NCBI RefSeq assembly: GCF_027942865.1
Contig: NC_134515.1
Coordinates: 29,378,449 to 29,442,448 of the forward strand
DNA: 64,000 nt
Direction: 5' to 3'
Origin: Odontesthes bonariensis
Lineage: Eukaryota > Chordata > Actinopteri > Atheriniformes > Atherinopsidae
Below the pieces are notes generated by a model. The model did no database searches. It saw nothing but the letters and a program-made list of their open reading frames with translations, and was not told the origin of the DNA. Shown piece after piece: positions 1 to 10,528 of this stretch. The position numbers and the translations under genes are program-made. Each line of letters starts with the position of its first letter. The first letter of the stretch is position 1.

Positions 1-690
1 GCTGTCACACTGCTTTAATGAAGGCCTCTAGTGCTGCAAAAACACTTGTAAATCCAGAACTTTTTCTTTCAAATCAATTTATTTCGTGTTGGTTTGTTCT
101 TTGTGTATTTTTGTTTCTCTTTTTTGCTTTGCTTTACTTTGTCGAGACAAACTCAAAAATATTGCTCGCGACACATTAAACAGGGCAACGACAAAAAGAC
201 TATAAAGGTAACTGGTGTTAAAACGAAACAGCGAGAAGAATGTTACAACTAAATAGCTTATTTCGCAACATGTCATTAACATGTTTGGGTATAAAAAGAG
301 CACCTTAGAGAGGCGGAGTCTCCCAGAAACGAAGATGAGTAGAGATTCAGCAAAACAAATTCAAGATCAGCTGATATATACTATTTATATATATATACAT
401 TTTTTTATTTTTTAAATCAACTAGTAAAATGTTTCACCTTTTACATCTGATTATTATATGATCTATTGGGAACAAAATATTAGTTGATGAGATTTGCAAA
501 TCATTGCAGTCATTGCACAACATCCCAGCTATTTTGGAATCTAGTTTGTATTCTATAAAAAGGCATTAAACAGCCAGCTAATAAAGAGTTCCTGTGAATT
601 AAACAAAACTGGGGATAAAAATAAGTAATTGAAACCTGCATTGTTGGCCACTCTTCAAGAACACCACGAGACAAACGAAAATATTTAGCA
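1..690. other. intergenic DNA beyond the ankrd52 poly(A) site
   Basis: I see no gene here. The stretch is A/T-rich, with a TA-rich run near 376-398 and a T-rich tract after it. The only open frame, on the minus strand at 79-303, is low in complexity and matches no family I recognise. It probably separates ankrd52 from the next gene outside the window. Confidence 0.4.
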
Positions 691-697
691 ATAGCAC

Positions 698-703
698 TTT
701 ATT
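698..703 (-). terminator. candidate distal polyadenylation signal of ankrd52
   Basis: On the minus strand this reads AATAAA, in the context TTCAATAAAGTGC. A T/G-rich stretch follows about 20-45 bases downstream (toward position 660), as expected for a cleavage/polyadenylation site. Cleavage would fall near 675-690. No expression evidence is available. Confidence 0.5.
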
Positions 704-1796
704 GAACACAAACAACCCTAAGCCACAATACTGAATGACAAGACCAATTGGCTGCAGCAAACATTTTATAAAATAGATTCAGGTTTAATGTCACTAAATT
801 GTTGTTGTTTTTTTTTCCTTTTTCTTTTAACGTCAGAAAGACAAATGCAGGATTTTCCAAAACAGTGAATGATCTTTTACATATCTAACATTTCTGTAAC
901 AAATTATCATTCACATGTTCACATAAAGGAAAAACAAGGCAAAGTGCTTTCAGGATTGCATTGTTGACAAAAACAAAACGGAAACATGAACGGCTTGAGG
1001 TTTAGGTGAGACGGTGGGAAGGGTGACTGGGAGTGGGGCTGGTCCTGTCCGGGAGATGGCATCGAGTGGGTAAGGGTTGTGGTGGTTTTGGGGGGGGGGC
1101 TGGGGGCTGGTCATAAAACCTCAAACCTTTCACCTTGTCCTGTACCCCTTGTAGTTAAACCCAATGTAAAATGTCGGGACAGTGTGGAGACAGAAGCCTG
1201 TGTAGCTTGAATTTGGTTCAGAGTGGACACAATGGATTCAAAGGCATACGGATCGAGGGGCTTGAACTCGCCCTCAAACAGAATTGCAAATCCACCTTAC
1301 TATCTACTTCCTCGTGACAACCTGTGATGTCATTACAACTCCAGGGCAATCATTGGCTGACCCAAAACAAAGCTGTAAACGTTGAATTACTGTTCACTAT
1401 AGGGAAAGAAGTATATGCATAAGAGGAAACCACGGAAATAAGCAGTGTTAAAAAAAAAAACAACAACCCAATGCTTGGTTATCCATTTACTAAAACATGG
1501 CTCCTCTGACCAGTCACCACTGAATGTTAAAGGGGAGAGACTATCATCATAATCTGCATCATAACATTGTCTGGCTTCACATTCCAGTGGTATTTTGTCA
1601 TATAAATGCTTCTCATAAATATTTTTTTTTCAACGTCAAGTAGACATATACACATACAGCACAACCAAGCACACTTTTATGTATAACTACAATTGCTTAT
1701 GATAAATCTGTATTCCTGTAAAGTCAGAACAGGTTGAGAGACAATACTCAAGGCTGCAAAACAAGGAGGTAGGAGAAATGCTACACAAAAGAAAGG

Positions 1797-1824
1797 AAAA
1801 AAAAAAAAAAAAAAAAAAAAAAAA
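1797..1824. repeat. poly(A) tract, 28 bases
   Basis: An uninterrupted A run on the plus strand, so it would be a U-tract in the ankrd52 transcript. It is followed by a short CAACAA-type A-rich tail. It could be the tail of an old retroposon, but no body is recognisable beside it. Confidence 0.8.
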
Positions 1825-2648
1825 CAACAAAAAAATAATAACAGCAAGTGATGTCAACATGATCGTTTATTTAAATAATCGTGTGATACACAAGGCTTCG
1901 TGAACCATGCTAGTTCCAACAGCCGCTGTTCCAGTCAATATTTGAGGAGCGGTTATGTGACACCTGCAATGTTAGATTTTTTCCCCACTCTTTTTCTGTA
2001 CATTACGACGGGATATTTATCAGAGATCTGCAAAAAAAAAAAAAAAAATGTATCTGCAGATTCCTGATGGCTCCTAATGCTGACTGGAGAAGCAGCTGTT
2101 ATTTATTAACTGAGGAAATCTCAGAGGCCCATCTGGCCTTACAGAAATTTGAATAATGTCTCAATCATATGTTTCTAGACCGGTCGTGTTCTAAAATTGG
2201 CTAACATCAGAGTAACTTAATTGGTCCTGTTGTCATCACAGGTCTCGAGACCACACTGCTGGTGATGGCATTGACTCCTTTACACACAGTAGAATAGTAA
2301 TATTTGCAGATTTGTAAATGAGGTAATCAGCGTTAGGCTAAATAGGGAAACCCTGTCAATGACACACATGCCCGCTTCATTCACCAGCAAAGCAAAAAGG
2401 TTTCCTCATTCAGAGGGACAGGACTGTGGAAAATTAAATCAACTTTGGAATGTTGGGGTGGACGAGCCAACTTTTTTTTCTTTTCTTTTTTTCCTATTTC
2501 TGTGAAGGTGCACTGTGAAACTATTTGATTGTAACTCATCACATGCCCTGATTCAGAGTCCTTCCACTCATGATAAGGGCTCCTTTGTATTTCCCCAGAT
2601 AAGCCACTCAAACTAAATCAAGACAACCCACTATCCACCATATAGTGG

Positions 2649-2691
2649 ATAGATATATATATCTATAGATATATATATATATTTACACACA
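2649..2691. repeat. (TA)n-rich low-complexity stretch
   Basis: Imperfect TA/GATA-like dinucleotide runs, preceded by a short direct repeat of ATATAGTGGATAG type. Plain simple-sequence DNA inside the putative ankrd52 3' UTR. Confidence 0.7.
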
Positions 2692-5600
2692 TTTTATTTA
2701 TTTCTCCCTTTTTTATTTCAGTTTGTAATGAATTAAGGCTGCCTCAGCAGCAGATCAACGCCTGCTTTAAGTCCAGTTGTGAGAGGATTGTTAATAGCTT
2801 GTGAGTTGCAATGAGGTGGCAACATCTTCAGTGAAGCGGACTAAACACAAAAACATGAAAGGGACTAGCACTACTAAAATGTCACAAAACATGCAGTATA
2901 CATCCTTTTTCTACAGGAAGCTATTCCTAATAGCACATTCATGGGGGTTTCCTAATGGGCATACTCTGATATGGCTCTGCTTTTGAGTAATCGAGCTCGG
3001 CGAGAGACTGCTTCCATGATGGGCTCACAGAAGGAGCGTGTCTATAAGGTGCTCCATCGAAAGATTGCTGCCTTATTTCTCCTGCACAAATACTTAGCTT
3101 CATTCAGTTCAACAGTAAACACTGGAGAGTGTTTTCAACGTTTGATTTCCTTTGTGTAAATGCATTCCCCCCCCTGCCCCCGCCCCAATAACACATCTTC
3201 TGCTGGTGAAAACAAACGGCACTTTCAAGGGGAATGTTTCTCTAAAACCACAATCACAGGACCTCCAAGTAACAAATTCAGAAAACAAATAGGCTATACA
3301 GAAGATATAAATCTAATGAGTTTCTTAACTGTACAAGCTTTAGGCTACACACTGAAAAGGGAGGGACACAAAAGAACCCTTAATGCTTAACATTGGAAAC
3401 ATTATAAGGCATTTTTATATTTCCTTTTATCCTCATATATCACTGACAGCAGGTCTAAATATTTTTGAGAAAACATTTCATTCAAGGAGGAAGAGAGGAT
3501 GCATATACACACCTACACATGCAAAGAACATGTCCACTGGTTAGAAACCAGGAGTTCAAACTACAATACCATCAAAAGTCCATCCAAAGGAGGATTTAAA
3601 AAAAAAAAAGAAAAAGAAAGAATGCACGTACTCAAAATCTTTCAACTTGTGCACGGTCCTTTGTCTGAGCAGGCAGCTTTTAAAGTCGGATGTCGATCAC
3701 AGTTTCAAGAATGGAATATCACACACTCCACTATCAGACGCCACCTCTCTGAATACAAACAAGAGGACCACTTGAAATCCTTCATTTGCTACAGATGAGT
3801 GACTTTTGGTGTTTAAAAAAAGGGCATATTAAATACGTTTTTTTTTTCCCAACTGAGGAAGCGATGATAAACAAAAGGTTATTGCACTTTTATCTATTTC
3901 AAACGAGGTCAGCTTGACAGAAGATGATTCATGCCTTAATGTCGTAGTCAGACAACAAATGTTACGTCACTTCTATAATATGATCACACTGTTATTAACA
4001 CGGCACACAGCTGCTACTGCTATCCTACTTATAGTCAAGTCTACCCTAAATAACACAAAAACATTCTCCACAATCAATTTGCAACACAGTCACAACAAGC
4101 AGTTCACCTAGGTCTGATGTTGAATGCAGGTACCGCATCATTTCACAACTCGCTTTGCACTGTGAAGTTACTAAATCGTAGATGAAATGTCCAAGAGTTG
4201 AGAAGAACAATCAGAGGCAGCTCTGTAATTCCAGACAACGGTCTCTACAGTTAATGTGTTACCGACAATCAAGCCTCATGTTTTCTGCACTGAGGAGTGA
4301 GATGTTTTTCTCACACCTTTGCCTAAATTTGGTCTGTAGGCTCCTTCGCCTCTTATTGTTAGGAGAGCCCGCTGAGTCCCGAGGTGCCTTCTTTGGATTT
4401 GTGCTTTCGAACTATCGATCCCCACTCATTCACTGTTTGATGTGCCCAAAAACTCCCATCAGCGATGTGCAACCTCTTTCTGCCACCCAAAGGGAGCACT
4501 GGAAATGTAGAGTGAAACCAAGGCCAATGCAAGAGTTATTTAGGCTGTTCTCTTGTAACGCAAGATCACACAGAATTGAAATAATAATGCTCAGAGGGAG
4601 TATGCGTCGACCTACTGCAGTCATGTCTGTTCAGTGTAATTTCTTTTTCCCATTATAAGGCTTCTGAGAAGTACAAATGGAAGACCGTACCTTTCGGTAG
4701 TAACAAATAAAAGGCACCTTGCCACCGCTGTGCTTGATATTACACAGATCCTATTGGTGGTGGAGGGGGATAATAACCAAGTGTTCAGGCTGGGAAGGCG
4801 GTCAAACTCGCACTAGTCATACAAAAAGAAATTTGTATTGTTTTGACTTACAGAGGTAAAGTTTTATAGCTACCTTCATTTCCCACCTGACGTTACACTC
4901 TACTCTTTATTCTGTATGACTTGCACCAGATAACAGACTCATCTGTTGATTGTATTGAAGAAGAAAAAAAGGTGTTGAAACAGGGCAACTATGCGCTTTA
5001 GTTTGAAAAATGCCGGGCTTGTGCATGCTATGGTAGGACATGCATATGTTTAAAAGTCTCGCACACATACGCACACGCTCTACGAGAGTAATCTACATGA
5101 AAAACAAGAACAAGTCACACAGGATCAATGTCAGCGTCGTCACACAAAAGATCACTGATGAGGTAAAACTGCAGGTCCAATAAAAAGTACAAGGTGCAGT
5201 TGGCTGCGCCCTTCGTAAGGTAGGAAACACGAGACATCTGCCGACGCTAATCAAACACTTCTGCGAAGAACGTCCGATTTAGGCTGGTTTAAGCAGGAAT
5301 ACACAACCCACAAGATGGATCACAAGATTTTAACTCTTTGTTAGCATAGCTGTACAAGCATCCTTCCTGTCCGAATATTTTCTCGAGGTACACCGCTTCA
5401 ACTCCTAGTGTCATTTGGCTCTGGATAACAGAGAAGCCATTGTTGATTGTTTTACGAGGGAAATCTGAATCCATTCATTCACAGTGGAAAATATGGCGAA
5501 ATGCCGACCTCTCAGAACAATCTCTGCACCGTGGCAATCTTGAGCTATGTGCTACCTCCATTTATGTGTGTGCTTCTTGACACCCAGAGATGTCTGTAGG

Positions 5601-5876
5601 ACCAAAAATAGCCGCCAAATTTTTTTCCTTTTCTTTTTTAGCAATCAAACCACGTAGCATAACTCTACAGGTGATGTAACTTATCACGTTCGGCCAGGTT
5701 ATCATTTTCGATTTCAGCTTTTAAGGCAAAAGGCTCAACAGTGGATCAGAGTTGAATTGAAATTTGCCATTTACTTCAAGTAAGAACCAAGACATCCATT
5801 GAGGCAAATCAATTCTATATTGTATATACCATGCTTTTTTTGGACATCAAAAACAAATTTCCCCCCCCAAAATGCA

Positions 5877-5883
5877 ACACACA

Positions 5884-5919
<36 letters not shown>
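5877..5919. repeat. (CA)n microsatellite
   Basis: About twenty CA units with a short CGCG interruption near the left end. In the ankrd52 transcript it would read as a (UG)n tract. Such tracts are commonly length-polymorphic. Confidence 0.9.
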
Positions 5920-5921
<2 letters not shown>

Positions 5922-6748
5922 AAACCACCTTGTTAAACACGCATCCTATGGATTGCTTTGCCAATACCAAAGGGACCACCTATTTTCTTCAAAAATGTCC
6001 AATTATAAAATAGAGCTCTACCAACACCCAAATTTAAACAGATATCCCATGCAAATGTTTAAATAGCTTTCTTTTGACTAATATAATTGGCGATGAGACA
6101 TGCAGCTCCTAACACAAAACTGTAATAATCCTGCCTACGTCTGAATATGTTACTGACCAAGTAAATATGATTCATGTCTAAAGGCAAATCAAGGTTTCTA
6201 TGGCACTAAATGGGTGTAGCTTAGGTGCATTTTGTCAAATATAGGCTATTTACGAGTATGTGTGATCTTATCGACTGTAGACCTTTTTGTCCTTCATTTC
6301 ACTGTACTGTAAGGCAGTCTCCATGGAATGGATGAACTTGAATATTTAAATTCATCGGAACTCTTTCCCTCTGTTTACCTTGCAGGCTTCACTCGGATGC
6401 ATGTATAGAGAAAGTGGCGACATTTCACAACAGCAGGCCTAGAACACCAACGATAATGCCATAAAAAGGGGAGGGGAGAACCTAGACATATCCAGACCTT
6501 CAATGCAGGAAGACTACTGAACATACATAATAAGTAGAGTTCTTTTACTACATGCTACCTTTATAATCATATCTATGCAAGACAAATGAAGAGCAACAGT
6601 TTAAAGTCGGGAGAAAGCAAATCGTCCTGCTATAAACTGACCCTACATTCATTTCAGTCAGAAAATTCATGGCTCAGATTTGATGGTCAGACTGTAAACT
6701 TCTTGAACATATGCATAATTCCATTGCTGCTTTACCAAGAGGGATTTC

Positions 6749-6750
<2 letters not shown>

Positions 6751-6795
<45 letters not shown>

Positions 6796-6797
6796 TC
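6751..6797. repeat. (CT)n microsatellite
   Basis: CT dinucleotide run with one A interruption near 6781. In the transcript sense it is (GA)n. It lies inside the putative 3' UTR. Confidence 0.9.
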
Positions 6798-6948
6798 AAC
6801 ACATTTTGGCAAACCGGCCTCATTTGTGACCAAAGTTCATGACGTCTAACCCGCATTTGAATCTTCCATTGGCATTTTCTGCTATGATTTACTGAATTGG
6901 CCTAAATAGATGGCAGTGCAATATTTGTGCTGCACACTATTACACAAA

Positions 6949-6976
6949 CACACACACACGCACGCGCGCACGCGCT
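6949..6976. repeat. CA/CG alternating purine-pyrimidine tract
   Basis: A CA run passes into a CGCG-rich alternating stretch. Alternating purine-pyrimidine sequence of this kind can adopt left-handed DNA. No other feature is associated with it. Confidence 0.6.
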
Positions 6977-9657
6977 ATTGCTACAATTGGACCTTTCATT
7001 GCTTTCCGTCTGTGACTCCAAATATATTGTATATGCTTAATTTTGTTTCATTGCTATATATCACAATTGTGACGTAGCTCCATGCACAATCACCAGTATC
7101 ACTGGTACACACAAATAAAATTGAAAACAAAACGCATGTATAAGAATACTGTGATACAGCAACAAAAAAAAAAAAAAAAAAAAAAAGATTTAGTTACATC
7201 CTGTATCATTGCAAGGGGCAATAGCTCCATTTACTGGACATATAAGGACATCACAAGAGGAGAGGAAAAAAAAAATAAAATAAAAAAAAAATCCCTGTAT
7301 AACAGGCTGGCTTGACAGCACCTACAGATGGCAGAAAGAGCATGGAGAGTACTTAGTGGAGCCTGCCTGAGTTGTCAGTTAAATCACTAGACTCACTTCA
7401 CATCATTTAGGCCAGAGTCTATTTTGTTAACAGGAAGCTGGGTAATGAGACCAAGCCTCTTGGCTGGGCTGCCTGCCCAGAAACAGATAATACAAACAAG
7501 TCATTGGGCAGTGACACTGTCCCAAAGTGCTTAGAGACACCTTTTTTTTTTGTTTCATTTGTTTTTGTTTTACTAATGCATTGATGAGTACAATTATGTT
7601 GCAGCCTTTGCAACTCTACTTTCCTGTTTTCAGCAGCGACACACATGCATGTAAACACAAGTACATACATTACTTCTGCTCCGTTTTGCACACTTAGAAC
7701 CTGAATGTACTAAAGTGCGTGCTCGACTATCTAATTAAGTGCTGCGGGATCAGAGTTAAAAAGGAATAAACTTATGAAGCATCCCATCCGCAAAACCTTG
7801 ACGTAAATCATCCTGCGGAGATTTGATTGGATTCATAAAATTCCACCTGTTGCTTCAGCGCAGATCCTGAGATTACAAAATAAGCATGTACCTATCCCCA
7901 CTATCAATACCACTACTGCTCTACATAAAATAAGTTCAAGACAACAAAGGCTTGGAGTTTACCAATTAGTTCCGGAGGTCAAACTAAATGCCAAATCTAC
8001 ATCAAATTTATCACCAACTTCATGGAAATCATCATTGTTCTGAAAAGGATCTTTGTAAGTTCGAAAAACACGTTTAAATACACTTGTGTAAAAACCTTTT
8101 TTGTAAGGAGTACTTAACACAGCCTCGTCTAGGTCCTCATCTCTCATCCAGTCAACTAACGTGTGCAATTGTGCCACTTCATTAGCAGTGGATATGAAGT
8201 TATCACGCCAATGAAAACAATCCGACTCAGTGTAATCTAACCATCATCCGATGGCCTTTTTTTTTTCTTTTCTTAAAAGACAACTAAATAGCATAGATAT
8301 AACATCTAAAAGTCACAAACAGCTCTAGTGGTCCGATACAATCATCTTTAGTATACTTAGTACCAGAAAATGGGATGAAGAGACAATAAAATGAATACCA
8401 AAAAGCACATATTTGGATTTCTGCTATTCCTGAAATCTAAACAGGTATTGGCCAAAGCAAAGATCCCTCTCCTTCTCTCTTCTTAGCCCTATAAGGTTCT
8501 TTTAGGGTTTTCGACTCCCTGGCCATCAGTAATGCCGGAACATAAAGATAAGCCGGGCAATATATATATATTTTTTTGTTCTTCTCCACTAGATACAGTG
8601 GTGCAACGACATTGAAATGCTGTTGCATTCAAATAGGAGGCAACATAATTATCAGGGCTTGTCATTTTACTCTGCCAATAAGCAATCTGACTGAAATGAT
8701 GCAATACAGAAGGCATGGGTCAAAAGGCATTTCATGAGATGCCATAAAGGCAATCCAGTGCATTTGTGTTGACACTGACAGTAAAATGCCCGGCACGCAC
8801 AGAGCCATTCGTTTAGTCTTTAGGTAAAATTTTCATGAAATAATGGAGACAAAAGAAAAAAGGGAAAGAAAAGGAGAAGGAAGAAAGAAAGAAAAATCAA
8901 ACACATTCTAGGGAAACAAAAGCCCTTGTGACAGTGATTGTCTATTCAATAACGCTCAACAAAAAGGCCAAAAGAAAATATTGCTTGAAAACTGCCCAAT
9001 AAAAAAAAAAAAAAAAAACAGCAGACAATAACCTCTGTTCAAACTGACCACAGTTCACCACCGAGACGTGTCAATTCAAACCGTTAGTTTAAGACAAGTG
9101 CAACCAGCTCCGAGAAATACTCCAACGCTGACGGCCAACTTCCAAAACACAAAGAGTAAAGAAACGAAAAATGTCTTTAGTGCCTTAATATAAAATAAAG
9201 TTGAAAACAAACTAAATGAATTCCTCTCTTTCAATAATCAGGATTCAAATTCTGAAATCTTTAAAAAACAAAAAAACAAAAACACTGTTAAAGAGATGGG
9301 AAACAAATTGAAATGGCTTGTTCATTTATGTGCTCAGATATATGATGCTTTGATGAGGTGTTGTTGGCAGATATTACTAGTAAAGCCTTCATCTTGAAAT
9401 AAACAAGGCCTCAGTCAGTCACTATCCTACAGTAGTTCTCAAGTCGTACAAAAAGAGAACATTAGGCCTACGGACCCTAGGTGAAGATGAAGCAGCTGCT
9501 AAACGAGTTGACGAGGTATATCGAGATCTATTGTCTTTCTCTATACAGTACAGTTCATCTCAAATAAATAATTTATAGCCATAGTAGTGTTGATCAACTT
9601 TGGTCATAACTTATATGCTTAGAAACATTCTAGCTTAACAAACACTTATTTAGCATC

Positions 9658-9660
<3 letters not shown>

Positions 9661-9695
<35 letters not shown>
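9661..9695. repeat. poly(A) tract, 35 bases
   Basis: The longest homopolymer in the window. It would be a U35 tract in the ankrd52 mRNA. It may be the remnant tail of a retroposed sequence, but the flanks are not recognisable. Confidence 0.85.
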
Positions 9696-9697
<2 letters not shown>

Positions 9698-10440
9698 GGT
9701 CAGCATTAAGAATGTAAGGATGTTACAATGCTGACCCTGACATGGCTCTCCTTTGGAAGGAGACGTGCTAATGAATTCAGCAGCATTACCAAATTATCCT
9801 AAAAATGCCAAACAATTCTAGGCCGCACATTTAAAGTACACTATAGATTTAACATCTTTGTGACCCTTTTCCAGATTTCAGATTGTACTGTAGTACAAAA
9901 AGCATTGCACTCTCAAGCTAATTTTAGGCTTTCCCTTGTGTGGTTCCTTCATAAAAATTTAGGCTAACAGAAAAATCAAGAAAGAAAAGAAAAAAGAACC
10001 CTCAAAAAACAAACAAAGAAACTCTTTGATCATTCTTTCGGGAAGGCTGGATGTTCCTCTACAAGGTCACTGCGACATGATATGACTTTTCTACTAAATG
10101 ATATGAAGAGAAAGACGGTTGATGCAGACACTTCCATGCTCTTTAATGTTGCTTATATAACTACGTCAGCATGGTTTTAAAGGGTTAAATGATTCGGAGA
10201 TGGCCAGATTGCTAGTGTTATTCTCAATGCCTCACCTCATCAGAGTGACCTTGTAGAGCAATCTGCCTGTGTATTAACCACTACTAGGAGATGGAGGAGT
10301 AGGATCTAATTGCATATTAAGTTTGACTGCACCTCAAGAGAAGACCAAACGCTCACACAGACGCACAAACACGCACATACAGAGAAAACAGACATGTGGG
10401 TGGGTGCTCTCCTGGTCCTCTCGACCATGTTAAAGGTAGT

Positions 10441-10490
10441 CGCCGCCGCCGCCGCCGCCGTCTCCCCCCCCCACCCCCACCCCCACCCCC
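10441..10490 (-). promoter_or_regulatory. G-quadruplex motif plus (CGG)n just 3' of the ankrd52 stop codon
   Basis: On the coding (minus) strand, positions 10490-10464 read as G5-T-G5-T-G5-T-G9: four or more G-runs separated by single T loops, the canonical form of a very stable parallel G-quadruplex. After a short AGA comes a run of about seven CGG units down to 10441. The block starts 38 bases after the stop codon, so it would lie in the proximal 3' UTR of the mRNA. What is seen is the motif; an effect on translation, stability or poly(A) choice is inference. Confidence 0.7.
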
Positions 10491-10528
10491 GGTGGTGATA
10501 GCAGCTGACTGAGCAGGGACACGAGACC

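Larger units (their letters stand above)
680..10528 (-). other. ankrd52: putative ankrd52 3' untranslated region, about 9.8 kb
   Basis: From the ankrd52 stop codon down to the first strong minus-strand AATAAA near position 700 there is no exon of any protein I recognise, no splice-bounded frame and no other gene. The simplest reading is one very long 3' UTR; the mammalian ortholog also has a multi-kilobase 3' UTR (known from memory). It contains a G-quadruplex/CGG block next to the stop, A-tracts (U-tracts in the mRNA), and CA and CT microsatellites. Upstream poly(A) signals may give shorter isoforms. An independent non-coding gene in this stretch cannot be excluded from sequence alone. Confidence 0.5.

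Noticed and set aside
4182-4658. 158-codon plus-strand open frame
   Set aside because: No recognisable domain, no splice context, biased Leu/Arg/Ser composition, and it lies antisense within the putative ankrd52 3' UTR; best explained as chance.
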